Assembly: GCF_003351145.1 (NCBI RefSeq)
Contig: NZ_QQSV01000011.1
Coordinates: 1-64,000, forward strand
DNA length: 64,000 nt
Source: Meiothermus sp. QL-1
GTDB lineage: Bacteria; Deinococcota; Deinococci; Deinococcales; Thermaceae
Direction of reading: 5' to 3'
Each line of letters begins with the position of its first letter. The stretch's first letter is position 1. Of this stretch, positions 38,255-47,108 are shown piece by piece. Below the pieces are notes generated by a model that was not told the DNA's origin, did not search any database, and was given only the letters and a program-made list of their open reading frames with translations. The translations under genes were made by a program, and so were the position numbers.

Positions 38255-40111
38255 TCAGTCGGCCGGCTTGTAGTCGGCGTCGATCACATCGTCGGACCTG
38301 GAGCTGCTCGAAGCCCCCACCGTGGCGCCCTGCTCATAGGCCTGCAGCGCAGCCAGAAGCTCCTCTGTGGCCTGGCGCAGCTCGCTGTCGCTGGCGTCCT
38401 TTTCCACCAGGCCCTTGGCCCTCGATATGGCGGCCTCGAGCCGGCTTTTGGCCTCAGGGGTGCTCTGCTTCTCGCTCATCACCCGCTCAGCCTGGATACG
38501 GGCCGTATCCAGGTTGTTCTTGAGCTCGGCGTGCTCCCTGCGCTTGCGGTCGGCTTCGGCGTTGGCCTCGGCCTCCTTGATCATGCGCTCGATCTCTTGC
38601 TCGGAGAGGGTGGTGGTGTTCTGGATGGTGATGGAGGCCTCCCGACCGGTGGACTTCTCCTTGGCGGTCACGTGCAGGATGCCGTTGGCGTCTATGTCAA
38701 AGGTCACCTCAATCTGGGGAACGCCTGCCGGCATAGGGGGAATCCCATCCAGGCGGAAACGGCCCAGGCTCTTGTTGTCCGCAGCCATGGGGCGCTCCCC
38801 CTGCACCACGTGGATTTCCACCGAGGGCTGGTTGTGCTCGGCGGTGGTGAAGATCTCCGACTTGCGGGTAGGGATGGTGGTGTTGCGCGGAATCAGGACC
38901 GTGGCCACACCCCCCTTGGTCTCCACCCCCAGCGACAGGGGGGTCACGTCCAGGAGCACCACGTCCTGCACCTGCCCGGTGAGCACCCCGGCCTGCACCG
39001 CCGCCCCCAGGGCCACCACCTCGTCGGGGTTGACGCTGCGGTTGGGCTCCTTGCCCAGAATCTCCCGCACAATCTGCTGCACCGCCGGCACCCGGGTGGC
39101 CCCACCCACCAGCAGCACCTCGTCGATCTGGCTGGGGGAGAGGCCCGCGTCCTTCAGGGCCTGCTCCACCGGGGCCCGCATCCGCTTCAGAAGCGGCTGG
39201 ATGAGCTCCTCGAACTTGGCCCGGGTGAGTTTCTTCTCCAGGTGCAAAGGCGTCTTGGAGACCGGATCGAGGCCGATGAAGGGCAGGCTAATGGTGGTCT
39301 CCACCACGTTGGAAAGCTCGATTTTGGCCTTCTCCGCGGCCTCGATCAGTCGCTGCAGGGCCTGACGGTCGGCCCTCAGGTCTACCCCACCCGACTCCTT
39401 CTTGAACTCCTCGACGAGCCAGTTGACGATGGCGTGGTCCATGTCCGAGCCGCCCAGGTGGGTGTCCCCCGAGGTGGCCTTGACCTCGAAGACCCCCTCG
39501 CCAATCTCGAGCACCGTCACATCGAAGGTGCCACCCCCCAGGTCGAAGACCAGCACCGTCTCGCTGCCCTTCTTGTCCAGCCCATAGGCCAGGGCCGCAG
39601 CGGTGGGCTCGTTAATGATGCGCAGGACCTCGAGGCCTGCAATGCGGCCTGCGTTGGCGGTGGCCTCCCGCTGGGCGTTGTTGAAGTAAGCCGGCACGGT
39701 GATGACCGCCTTGGTAATCCGCTCCCCCAGCTTCTTGGAGGCGTCTTCCACCAGCTTGCGCAGGATCATGGCGGAGATCTCCTCCGGGGTGTAGAGCTTG
39801 CCCTGGATCTCCACCCGCACCCCGCCGTCGGGGCCCTTGACCACCTTGTAGGGCACCCGCTTGGCCTCGCCTTCCACCTCTTCCCAACGGCGGCCAATGA
39901 AGCGCTTGATCTCGAAGACCGTCCCCTCGGGGTTCAGCACCGCCTGCCGACGGGCTACCCGACCCACGAGCTGCTCGCCGCCCTTGTAGGCCACCACGCT
40001 AGGGGTGGTGCGCTCGCCCTCGGCGTTCTCCAGCACCACCGGGCTGCCCCCCTCCATGATGGCGATCACGCTGTTGGTCGTTCCCAGGTCGATTCCTACG
40101 GCCTTTGCCAT
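38255..40111 (-). CDS. dnaK: chaperone DnaK (Hsp70)
   Basis: 618 aa from ATG 40111 (GGAGGAG 3-4 nt upstream). ATPase domain with [10 protein letters not shown]-type phosphate loop, [16 protein letters not shown], and [15 protein letters not shown]. Substrate-binding domain follows ([12 protein letters not shown]). The C-terminal lid ends in [12 protein letters not shown], close to the EEVD-like tail of bacterial DnaK. First gene of dnaK-grpE-dnaJ. Confidence 0.97.
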   Translation of the reverse strand: MAKAVGIDLGTTNSVIAIMEGGSPVVLENAEGERTTPSVVAYKGGEQLVGRVARRQAVLNPEGTVFEIKRFIGRRWEEVEGEAKRVPYKVVKGPDGGVRVEIQGKLYTPEEISAMILRKLVEDASKKLGERITKAVITVPAYFNNAQREATANAGRIAGLEVLRIINEPTAAALAYGLDKKGSETVLVFDLGGGTFDVTVLEIGEGVFEVKATSGDTHLGGSDMDHAIVNWLVEEFKKESGGVDLRADRQALQRLIEAAEKAKIELSNVVETTISLPFIGLDPVSKTPLHLEKKLTRAKFEELIQPLLKRMRAPVEQALKDAGLSPSQIDEVLLVGGATRVPAVQQIVREILGKEPNRSVNPDEVVALGAAVQAGVLTGQVQDVVLLDVTPLSLGVETKGGVATVLIPRNTTIPTRKSEIFTTAEHNQPSVEIHVVQGERPMAADNKSLGRFRLDGIPPMPAGVPQIEVTFDIDANGILHVTAKEKSTGREASITIQNTTTLSEQEIERMIKEAEANAEADRKRREHAELKNNLDTARIQAERVMSEKQSTPEAKSRLEAAISRAKGLVEKDASDSELRQATEELLAALQAYEQGATVGASSSSRSDDVIDADYKPAD

Positions 40112-40154
40112 ATCTCCTCCAGATGCCGCACTAAGCACGGCTCATTCGCCTACC

Positions 40155-40207
40155 AGAATACCTATTGTTAGTCATGTAGTCAATAGAGTTGAGTGAGGTA
40201 ATGTCAA
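40155..40207 (-). promoter_or_regulatory. dnaK promoter with a weak HAIR-like repeat
   Basis: On the minus strand, -35 TTGACT (40178-40183), 17-bp spacer, -10 TATTCT (40155-40160). Directly upstream, TTGAGT-N7-TGTCAA (40189-40207) has the exact spacing of the HspR-binding HAIR element (CTTGAGT-N7-ACTCAAG) but only 10 of 14 matching bases. The promoter is convincing; the HspR site is tentative. Confidence 0.6.
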
Positions 40208-40285
40208 TAAGCCCCCCCGCCCCCCACAGCACTCGGTACTTTTGACTACCTTTGTACCTGGTTTTGGTTGTACCCTAAGGAAACA

Positions 40286-42160
40286 ATGAACCGCCTGCCG
40301 TTCAACCTTTGGTTCGTCCTGCTCGCCGCCATCCTAGTGGCCTGGGCCTTCAGCCTAACCTCGCACCAGCAGCCCAGCAACACCGTCGCCTACACCGCCT
40401 TCCTGAACGAGGTGGAGCAAGGACGGGTCGCCCGGATCACCGTGGACGGACGGCAGCTCAGCGTGACCCCCAAAGACGGCGGCGACCCCTACATCACCTT
40501 TGCCCCCGGGCCCATAGACACCGCCACCATCCGCGAGTGGGGGGAGAAGAAAATCCAGGTAGAAATAGCCCCGCCCCGGCGGGAGAACTCCTTCCTGGGC
40601 TTCCTCATTCCCCTGCTCCTAATTGGCCTGCTGGTAGCGCTCTTCTTCTTCTTCTCGCGCAACCGGGGCCCCTCGGGGGATAGCGCCTTCAACTTCACCA
40701 AAAGCCGCGCCCGGGTCCTCACCGAGGCCCCCAAGACCAGCTTCAAGGACGTGGCCGGCTGCGAGGAGGCCAAGGAGGAGCTCAAGGAAATCGTGGAGTT
40801 CCTCAAAAACCCCTCCCGCTTCCACGAGATGGGGGCCCGCATCCCCAAAGGGGTGCTGCTGGTGGGCCCTCCGGGCTCGGGCAAGACCCACATCGCCCGG
40901 GCCGTGGCCGGGGAGGCCAAGGTCCCCTTCATCGCCGCCTCGGGCTCCGACTTCGTCGAGATGTTCGTAGGGGTAGGGGCGGCCCGGGTGCGGGACCTGT
41001 TTGAAACCGCCAAGCGCCACGCCCCCTGCATCATCTTCATAGATGAAATCGACGCAGTGGGCCGCCGGCGGGGCGGAGGGGTGGGCGGAGGCAACGACGA
41101 GCGGGAGCAGACCCTGAACCAGCTTCTGGTGGAGATGGACGGCTTCGAGAAGGACTCGAGCGTCATCGTAATGGCCGCGACCAACCGCCCCGATGTGCTC
41201 GACCCTGCGCTTTTGCGCCCGGGCCGCTTCGACCGCCAGGTGGCCATCGACGCCCCCGATGTGCGGGGACGCGAGCAGATTCTGAGGATTCACGCCAAAG
41301 GCAAGCCCCTGGCCGAGGACGTGGACCTGGCCCTCCTGGCCAAACGCACCCCCGGGTTTGTGGGGGCTGACCTGGAAAACCTGCTCAACGAGGCTGCCCT
41401 GCTGGCCGCGCGCGAGGGGCGCAAGAAGATCACCATGAAGGACCTCGAGGAGGCCGCCGACCGGGTGGTGATGGGCCCTGCGCGCAAGAGCATGGTGGTG
41501 ACCCCCAAGGACCGGGAGATCACCGCCTACCACGAGGCCGGCCACGCCCTGGCAGCCCACTTCCTGGAGCACGCCGATAAGGTACACAAGGTGACCATTG
41601 TGCCGCGGGGCCGGGCCATGGGCTTTATGATGCCAAGCCGGCAGGATAGCCTGCACTGGAGCAAGAAGCGCCTCACCGACCAGATCGCCGTGGCCCTGGC
41701 TGGGCGGGTGGCCGAGGAGCTGGTCTTCGACGACGTGACCACCGGGGCCGAGAACGACTTCCGCCAGGCCACCGACCTGGCCCGGCGCATGATCACCGAG
41801 TGGGGCATGCACCCCGATTTCGGCATGGTGGCCTACCAGGTGCGGGAGGACACCTACCTGGGGGGCTACGACGTGCGGCACTACTCCGAGGACACGGCAC
41901 GCCGGATTGACGAGGCGGTGCAGAAGTTCCTGCAGGAGCAGTACGAGCGGGTCAAAAACCTCCTCTCCGAGAAGCGGGAGCTGCTCGAGCGGGTCACCCG
42001 CACCCTGCTGGAGCGCGAGACCCTGAGCGCCGAGGAGTTTGTGGCGGTGGTGGAGGGCAGGCCGCTCGAGCCCCCCCCCGAGGCCGCCAGGGAACGCGAG
42101 GAACGGGAGGCGCCCCGGGTGGTACCCAAGGTGAAGCCCCACCTGGGCGGGGCAGGCTAG
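40286..42160 (+). CDS. ftsH: ATP-dependent zinc metalloprotease FtsH
   Basis: 624 aa from ATG 40286 (AAGGA 5-6 nt upstream). Two membrane helices (about 5-25 and 105-125) bracket a periplasmic domain. The AAA module follows with [10 protein letters not shown] (about 193), [15 protein letters not shown] and the second region of homology. The protease domain carries the zinc motif HEAGH near residue 416. It degrades membrane and regulatory proteins. Transcribed divergently from dnaK; the 174-nt gap holds both promoters and two C-rich runs. Confidence 0.96.
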   Translation: MNRLPFNLWFVLLAAILVAWAFSLTSHQQPSNTVAYTAFLNEVEQGRVARITVDGRQLSVTPKDGGDPYITFAPGPIDTATIREWGEKKIQVEIAPPRRENSFLGFLIPLLLIGLLVALFFFFSRNRGPSGDSAFNFTKSRARVLTEAPKTSFKDVAGCEEAKEELKEIVEFLKNPSRFHEMGARIPKGVLLVGPPGSGKTHIARAVAGEAKVPFIAASGSDFVEMFVGVGAARVRDLFETAKRHAPCIIFIDEIDAVGRRRGGGVGGGNDEREQTLNQLLVEMDGFEKDSSVIVMAATNRPDVLDPALLRPGRFDRQVAIDAPDVRGREQILRIHAKGKPLAEDVDLALLAKRTPGFVGADLENLLNEAALLAAREGRKKITMKDLEEAADRVVMGPARKSMVVTPKDREITAYHEAGHALAAHFLEHADKVHKVTIVPRGRAMGFMMPSRQDSLHWSKKRLTDQIAVALAGRVAEELVFDDVTTGAENDFRQATDLARRMITEWGMHPDFGMVAYQVREDTYLGGYDVRHYSEDTARRIDEAVQKFLQEQYERVKNLLSEKRELLERVTRTLLERETLSAEEFVAVVEGRPLEPPPEAAREREEREAPRVVPKVKPHLGGAG

Positions 42161-42174
42161 GCCCTCCTCGGTCG

Positions 42175-42180
42175 TATAAT
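42175..42180 (+). promoter_or_regulatory. -10 box of the TIM-barrel gene
   Basis: Perfect TATAAT, 10 nt before the ATG at 42191, no Shine-Dalgarno: leaderless type. Confidence 0.5.
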
Positions 42181-42190
42181 CCGCCCTGTT

Positions 42191-42952
42191 ATGCGACTGG
42201 GCTTCAGTCCCTTCACAGCGGGCCTAGACTACCGCCAAGCCTTCGAGCTGGCCGGGGAGCTGGGCTTATTCCTCGAGATCGCCTACGACCAGCACGAAAT
42301 AGACCCCCGCCTACCCAGCGCCAACACCCTGGCCGAGATGGGCCGGGCCGCAGGGGTGGGCTTTACCCTGCACCTTCCCTTTGTGGACTGGAACCTGGCC
42401 TCGCTGGTGCCCTCCGTGGCCCACCTTTCCTTTGAGCGCACCCAGCGGGCTCTGGAGTTTGGTGCCCAGATTGGGGCCTTCTGCAGCGTGCTGCACACCG
42501 GAAGCGTGCCCTTGCGCCACCCCGAGGCCTTAGAGCGGGCCTGGCAGTTCTTGCACGAAGCCCTTGGGCGGCTCGAGCTCTCCATACCGGTAGCCCTGGA
42601 AAACCTGGGCCTGGACCCCAGCGACCTGCTGCAAACCCCGGCCGAGCTTTGCGAGCTGCTGCACGCCCACCCCCGCTACGGTTTCTGCCTGGATGTGGGC
42701 CACGCCCAGGTGGCGCTCGGCCCCCAGGGGCCCAGGACCTACCACGCCCTGCTGGCAGAACGCCTGCAACACTGGCACCTCCACGACAACCACGGCCACA
42801 GCGACGAGCACCTGCCCTGCGGGAGGGGCCAGGTAGACTGGGCCTGGGTGCGCCGGGCTTTGGAAGGCTTTCAGGGAACGGTGGCGCTCGAGGTCACCGG
42901 CGGGATAGAGGGCATCCGCCAGAGCGTGGCCCTCCTCAGAGGGGTTTCCTGA
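42191..42952 (+). CDS. TIM-barrel protein of the sugar phosphate isomerase/endonuclease IV family
   Basis: 253 aa. AP_endonuc_2-type barrel with metal-ligand-like residues: LHLPFVDWN (about 60), VLHTG (about 102), ALENLG (136), CLDVGHA (162), LHDNHGH (199) and ALEVTGG at the end. Such proteins are isomerases, epimerases or endonucleases; no closer assignment is possible. Monocistronic by its surroundings. Confidence 0.75.
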   Translation: MRLGFSPFTAGLDYRQAFELAGELGLFLEIAYDQHEIDPRLPSANTLAEMGRAAGVGFTLHLPFVDWNLASLVPSVAHLSFERTQRALEFGAQIGAFCSVLHTGSVPLRHPEALERAWQFLHEALGRLELSIPVALENLGLDPSDLLQTPAELCELLHAHPRYGFCLDVGHAQVALGPQGPRTYHALLAERLQHWHLHDNHGHSDEHLPCGRGQVDWAWVRRALEGFQGTVALEVTGGIEGIRQSVALLRGVS

Positions 42953-43035
42953 AATGAATCCATATCACAATTTCGTGCTACAACCCTAGATTGTTGCAAG
43001 CACAGCCAGGGACATTTGCCCTTTTCATAAAACCC

Positions 43036-43121
43036 TATTATTTGCCCCAGGGGCGCGGCCCTGCAATTTTCTGGTAGGCTTTGGCATGGTGCCCAGGCGT
43101 CGCCTGGCCGGGAGGAAGTAA
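43036..43121 (+). promoter_or_regulatory. promoter and leader region of the fbc operon
   Basis: The 169-nt gap before fbcC is AT-rich in its first half and contains a -10-like TATTAT (43036-43041). A short inverted repeat (CCAGGCG-T-CGCCTGG, 43093-43107) stands directly before the GGGAGGAAG Shine-Dalgarno and might affect its access. Confidence 0.4.
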
Positions 43122-43877
43122 ATGCCAATCGAACGCATCGAGGTTTACCTAGACAACGCAAGCGAGCCCGTGCAGGTGCTCAAGGAGCCGCCCTTCAAGC
43201 TCACCTACGACACCCGCCAGCTTCCCGACGGAGACCACACACTGCGGGTGGTCACCTTCTACACCAACGGCGCCAAGGAGGTGCGGGAAATCCCCTTCAA
43301 GGTGGCCAACACCCCAGGGGTGCTGGTGCAGGGCCTGGAGGAGGGCAAGGAGGTCTCGGGCACCCTGGAGGTAAGCCTGCGGGTGGCCGACCCCGAGGTC
43401 AAGCCCACCCGCGAGCGCTTCCCTGGCCTGGGTGCGGCCATCGCCACCGCGGTCATTCTGGGCGGGGTCTGGCTCTTCTTCGCCGCCACCGGGGTGACCA
43501 ACAAGACCCTGGAGGAGGTGGCCCGGCCCCCCGCAGCCGCCGAGGCCCACGGGGGCGGCCACGGTAGCGAGCACGCCGCCGCTCCGGTGGATGCGGCCCT
43601 CAAGGCCAAGGGTGAGCAAGTGTACGGCATGAGCTGTGCTGGATGCCACCAGGCCAACGGCCAGGGGATGCCAGGTGTTTTCCCTGCCCTTGCAGGCAGC
43701 AAAAACGTAGCCGACAAGGCCTACACCATCAACATCCTGCTCAAGGGCAAGGGGAACATGCCGGGCTTTGCCCAGCTTTCGGACGAAGAGCTGGCCGCCG
43801 TCGCCACCTACATCAAGAACAGTTGGGGCAATAACTTTGGCGGGGTCACCCCAGACGAGATCAAAGCCGCCCGCTAG
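43122..43877 (+). CDS. fbcC: cytochrome bc complex, cytochrome c subunit FbcC with N-terminal Ig-like domain
   Basis: 251 aa. Three parts are visible: a soluble beta-rich N-terminal domain (1 to about 95; ERIEVYLDNASEPVQVL ... LPDGDHTLRVV) of Ig-like type, one membrane helix (about 102-124), and a cytochrome c domain with CAGCH at about residue 172 and a distal methionine in GNMPGF. With no signal peptide before the beta domain and the haem outside, that domain must be cytoplasmic. First gene of an operon in the T. thermophilus fbcCDFB order. Confidence 0.88.
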   Translation: MPIERIEVYLDNASEPVQVLKEPPFKLTYDTRQLPDGDHTLRVVTFYTNGAKEVREIPFKVANTPGVLVQGLEEGKEVSGTLEVSLRVADPEVKPTRERFPGLGAAIATAVILGGVWLFFAATGVTNKTLEEVARPPAAAEAHGGGHGSEHAAAPVDAALKAKGEQVYGMSCAGCHQANGQGMPGVFPALAGSKNVADKAYTINILLKGKGNMPGFAQLSDEELAAVATYIKNSWGNNFGGVTPDEIKAAR

Positions 43878-43886
43878 GGAGGGAGC

Positions 43887-44378
43887 ATGTACCGCAACGA
43901 CACGGTGGTCCCCTACTTCGCCCTGGTCTTCGCAGTGGCCCTCTTCCTGACCGCCTACTTGAACGACCGCTTCCGGGTGGTCCACGAGGCCGGGGTGGTG
44001 CCCCACCTCACGGTGGGCAACATCGGGCTGATGGCCTTTGGCCTGGTGCTCTTCGTGTACGGCTTCATCGGCCTGCTCAGCAACTGGCTCGAGGGCTCCG
44101 AGCTGCGGCCCGGCAAGCACAGCCCCGAACCCAGCAGTCTGCCCATGGTGGCGGGGGTGGTGCTCTCCCTTTTGCTGGTCATGCTCTCGGGCTTCTTCGT
44201 GCGTGCCCTGATCTTCGCCAACAACCCCGAGACCGGCTACTACAACGCCACCACCCTGCAAGCAGGGGTCTTCGGGGCCATGATGTTCATCCTGGCCATC
44301 CTGATAGCTATTTACAAGAAGTACTTCATGGACGAAGAAGTCCTGGCCGAAGACGAAAAGGGCGACTTCCCTTGGTAA
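43887..44378 (+). CDS. fbcD: cytochrome bc complex membrane subunit FbcD
   Basis: 163 aa, four hydrophobic helices (for example VPYFALVFAVALFLTAYL and VVLSLLLVMLSGFFVRALI) and a charged cytoplasmic tail ending in DEKGDFPW. No cofactor motif. Position between the cytochrome c and Rieske genes matches T. thermophilus fbcD, of unknown role in the complex. Confidence 0.8.
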   Translation: MYRNDTVVPYFALVFAVALFLTAYLNDRFRVVHEAGVVPHLTVGNIGLMAFGLVLFVYGFIGLLSNWLEGSELRPGKHSPEPSSLPMVAGVVLSLLLVMLSGFFVRALIFANNPETGYYNATTLQAGVFGAMMFILAILIAIYKKYFMDEEVLAEDEKGDFPW

Positions 44379-44390
44379 AGGAGACCGCAC

Positions 44391-45023
44391 ATGGCCGAAC
44401 ACCACGCCGCAACCCATCACGAGGAAGACCCCCAGGCCCATGCCACGAGGCGGGCCGTGCTGCAGGCCGCCATTGGGGTGAGCGCCGGCGCCACCCTGCT
44501 CTCTACCCTTTGGGTGGGGGCCGGGCTGGTGCCCCGGGTGGAAAAGGTACCCAGCAGGGAACCGGTGGCCGTGGGGGATGTGCTGGTCCACGCCACCGGC
44601 CCCAAGACCAACCAACCCATCACCCTGGACGACCTGCGGGCGGTTCGAAACGAGCGCATCCCCTTCATCATCGCTTTTCCCAAGAGCCCTGAGAACGTGG
44701 TCAAGAAGGACCTGGTCACCAACACCATCATGGTGATGCTGGCCGAGGTGGAGCGCATGAGCCCCGAGACCCGCAGGCTGGCCTCGCCCGAGGGGGTGCT
44801 GGCCTACTCGGCGGTCTGCAAGCACCTGGGCTGCACTATAAGCCAGTGGCAGAACGACCTCTGGCTCTGCCCCTGCCACGGAGGGCTCTACGACGTGTAC
44901 GACCAGGCCCGGGTGGTGGGGGGTCCGGTACCCAAGCCGGTGCCCCAGCTCCCCGTCAAGGTAGAGGGCGGCCAGGTGGTGGTGGCGGGCGAGTTCACCG
45001 ATAGGCCTGGCGCCGATGTGTAG
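44391..45023 (+). CDS. fbcF: Rieske [2Fe-2S] protein FbcF
   Basis: 210 aa. N-terminal twin-arginine-free anchor helix (about 22-45), then the Rieske fold with ligand boxes CKHLGC and CPCHGG (C-x-H ... C-x2-H plus the extra disulfide cysteines). Takes electrons from quinol at cytochrome b and passes them to FbcC. Confidence 0.94.
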   Translation: MAEHHAATHHEEDPQAHATRRAVLQAAIGVSAGATLLSTLWVGAGLVPRVEKVPSREPVAVGDVLVHATGPKTNQPITLDDLRAVRNERIPFIIAFPKSPENVVKKDLVTNTIMVMLAEVERMSPETRRLASPEGVLAYSAVCKHLGCTISQWQNDLWLCPCHGGLYDVYDQARVVGGPVPKPVPQLPVKVEGGQVVVAGEFTDRPGADV

Positions 45024-45032
45024 GGAGGAAGT

Positions 45033-46322
45033 ATGTACCAGTGGCTGGACGACCGTTTGGGGATAGGAAAGCTTTACGCCAAGGCTTTCCGCAAGGCCTT
45101 CCCGGTACACCACTCGTTCTTTTTGGGCGAGATCACCCTCTTCTCCTTCATCACCCTGGTGCTCACCGGTATTTTCCTGACCCTCAACTACGAGCCCTCC
45201 ATTCGCCCCGTCTCGGGGCCCCTCTCCAACGGGCAGGAGGTCCCAGCGGCCTACTACTCCGTCCTCTACATCGATTCGCTGCCCTTTGGGGCGGTGATTC
45301 GCTCACTGCACCACTGGGCGGCCCACATCATGATTGCCGCAGCCTTCCTGCACATGCTGCGCATCCACCTCACCGGGGCCTACAAGAACCCCCGGGAGCT
45401 GAACTGGATCGTGGGGGTCTTCCTGCTGGTGCTGGCCATCGTCACCGCCTTTACCGGCTATGCCCTGCCCTTCGACAACTACGCCCTCACCGCCACCAAG
45501 ATCGGCTATGAGATTGGGGCCGCAGCCCCCTGGGTGGGCAAGCTCCTGTCGGAAATCCTCTTCGCCGGTGAGCTCTCCCCTACCAACACCCAGACCATAC
45601 CCCGGCTCTACTCCATCCACGTCCTCTGGCTCCCCCTGACCCTCATCGCGCTCATCGGCCTCCACCTCACCATCATGATCAAACAGAAGCACACCCAGCC
45701 CCGCTACGCGGAGAAGGTGGCCCCGGGCAAGATCGTGGGGGTGCCGCTTTTCCCGCAGCAGATGGCCATGATGGGCGTGCTGTTCCTCATCTATCTGGGG
45801 GCCACCACCTTCATCGCTGGGGCCTTCCTGGCCCACCCGGTCCAGGCCTTCGGCCCCCCCACCGCCAACACCCCGCCGGTCAAGCCCGACTGGTACTTCC
45901 TCTGGATCTACGGGATTCTCCAGATTATTCCGGCAAGCTGGCGCTTTGAGTTCCTGGGGGCCACCTTCGGCCCACAGTTCTGGGGCGGCATCCTGGTGCC
46001 CACCCTGATTATCCTGGGGGCCCTGGCCATCCCCTTCCTGGACTACTCCAAGGAGAAGCAGCGCTACCTCGAGCTCCCCAGCCGCCACCCCTTCCGCACC
46101 AGCTTCGTCATTGGGATGCTGATGTTCTACCTGATGAGCACCCTGGCCGGTTACAAGGTAGACCTCAAGCTCTCCAACGAGGTCCTTTGGGTGCTGGTGC
46201 TGGTGGTGCCGGTTGTGACCGGCATCGTGAGCTACGTGCTCATCAAGGCCATCTACAGCAGGGACTGGAATCGAGAGGCGCGCGTTGAGCTGGGCCGCAA
46301 GGGCTCGGCCGCCGACGACTAG
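45033..46322 (+). CDS. fbcB: cytochrome b subunit FbcB
   Basis: 429 aa, full-length cytochrome b. Paired haem ligands lie in LHHWAAHIMIAAAFLHMLR and in YSIHVLWLPLTLIALIGLH. The quinol-site PEWY-like segment reads KPDWYFLWIYG. Membrane core of the complex. Followed by a strong terminator. Confidence 0.95.
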   Translation: MYQWLDDRLGIGKLYAKAFRKAFPVHHSFFLGEITLFSFITLVLTGIFLTLNYEPSIRPVSGPLSNGQEVPAAYYSVLYIDSLPFGAVIRSLHHWAAHIMIAAAFLHMLRIHLTGAYKNPRELNWIVGVFLLVLAIVTAFTGYALPFDNYALTATKIGYEIGAAAPWVGKLLSEILFAGELSPTNTQTIPRLYSIHVLWLPLTLIALIGLHLTIMIKQKHTQPRYAEKVAPGKIVGVPLFPQQMAMMGVLFLIYLGATTFIAGAFLAHPVQAFGPPTANTPPVKPDWYFLWIYGILQIIPASWRFEFLGATFGPQFWGGILVPTLIILGALAIPFLDYSKEKQRYLELPSRHPFRTSFVIGMLMFYLMSTLAGYKVDLKLSNEVLWVLVLVVPVVTGIVSYVLIKAIYSRDWNREARVELGRKGSAADD

Positions 46323-46336
46323 GTCCCTCCGCCCGA

Positions 46337-46365
46337 AGACCCCCTCGAGCCGGGGGGTCTTTTTC
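46337..46365 (+). terminator. terminator of the fbc operon
   Basis: AGACCCCC pairs with GGGGGTCT (8-bp stem, 8-nt loop), followed by TTTTT. Confidence 0.9.
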
Positions 46366-46367
46366 GT

Positions 46368-46373
46368 TATCCT
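46368..46373 (+). promoter_or_regulatory. -10 box of the 46380 gene
   Basis: TATCCT ends 6 nt before the ATG and directly follows the fbc terminator; no Shine-Dalgarno: leaderless type. Confidence 0.45.
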
Positions 46374-46379
46374 GGGGGC

Positions 46380-46874
46380 ATGCCCCCCTTCATTCTGTTG
46401 CTGACCCCCAAGCCCCCCCCGGGCCCCTTTCAGCCCTGGGGCCAGGGCTGGGGGATCTACCCCAACCTCGAGATTCCCCCCGAAAACCCATACCCCGCGG
46501 AGGCGCGGTTCGTTGAGCTGCTAGGGGCCTACTCTAAGGAGCTAGCCTGCGGGGCTCTGGGAGGGGTGGACCTGGGGGAGGCCCTGCATCTGTGGGCTTT
46601 TGACCGGGGGGAGCTCATTTTTTACTACGACTCCAACCCCATGTACCTGAACTGCCCGGTCTGCTCCTACAATGAGGAGGGGCGGGGGGTCGAAATGAGG
46701 GGGGTAGAGGCGCTGGCGGGGCTTTTCGGGGCGACCCCCTCCCGCGCCCTCCGGACCTGGCTCCTGCGGCGAAAGGGGCTGGGATTCAGCCAGGAAGCCG
46801 AGCGGCTCCGGCAGGTGCTGGCCCTTCTGGGCTACCCTCCCCCGCCAATTGTGCCTGGATTTCCAGCTTCTTAA
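46380..46874 (+). CDS. hypothetical protein
   Basis: 164 aa, no family recognised. Proline-rich N-terminus (LLTPKPPPGPFQPWG), a mixed alpha/beta middle (EALHLWAFDRGELIFYYDS) and a single CPVC pair. No signal peptide or membrane span; likely cytoplasmic. It lies alone between the fbc terminator and a non-coding structured segment. Confidence 0.6.
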   Translation: MPPFILLLTPKPPPGPFQPWGQGWGIYPNLEIPPENPYPAEARFVELLGAYSKELACGALGGVDLGEALHLWAFDRGELIFYYDSNPMYLNCPVCSYNEEGRGVEMRGVEALAGLFGATPSRALRTWLLRRKGLGFSQEAERLRQVLALLGYPPPPIVPGFPAS

Positions 46875-46889
46875 GGGCTTTTCAGGTAG

Positions 46890-47095
46890 GCTGTAAAGCC
46901 CCCACAGGGGGTCCCAGCCCGAAAGGAGGTGAGCGCCCAGCGGAGACCGCCTTGTATACAAGGCATCTCGGCTTTTAGGCAATTCGACGAACTCCCACCT
47001 TGCGGTATGCCACCGCGGGGTGGAGCGACTAAGTCGGCAGGGTGATGCCCGAGCATCCAGAACAATTCTCGGGAGAAAGGTCAAGCAAAGTGTAA
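46890..47095 (+). ncRNA. structured non-coding segment, possibly a HEARO/omega-type RNA
   Basis: About 200 nt without a coding frame but with many nested stems. These include a 16-nt perfect palindrome (46949-46964), GCGGT-ATGCC-ACCGC inside a CTCCCACC/GGGTGGAG stem, CGAC-TAA-GTCG, and CCGAG...CTCGG. Short motifs (GCGGTATGCCA, GTGGAGCGACT) recall the conserved core of HEARO, the guide RNA family of IscB nucleases, but no iscB follows. I rejected tRNA, tmRNA, SRP, RNase P and common riboswitches. Other RNA families are possible. Confidence 0.4.
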
Positions 47096-47108
47096 GAGGT
47101 TTGTTCGT

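Noticed and set aside
38222-40171. 649-aa antisense frame over dnaK
   Set aside because: Long open antisense frames over dnaK are a known artefact of its codon use; no independent start signals.
40189-40207. A definite HspR (HAIR) operator before dnaK
   Set aside because: Spacing is right but only 10 of 14 bases match; kept only as a tentative note in the promoter entry.
40619-42142. 507-aa antisense frame over ftsH
   Set aside because: Shadow of a certain gene, no family features.
43149-45113. 654-aa antisense frame over fbcC-fbcF
   Set aside because: Histidine/glycine/valine-rich composition typical of the reverse frame of GC-rich genes; no motifs.
46921-47090. tmRNA, SRP RNA, RNase P RNA, cobalamin or SAM riboswitch in the 46.9-47.1 kb gap
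   Set aside because: None of the diagnostic conserved sequences of these RNAs is present.
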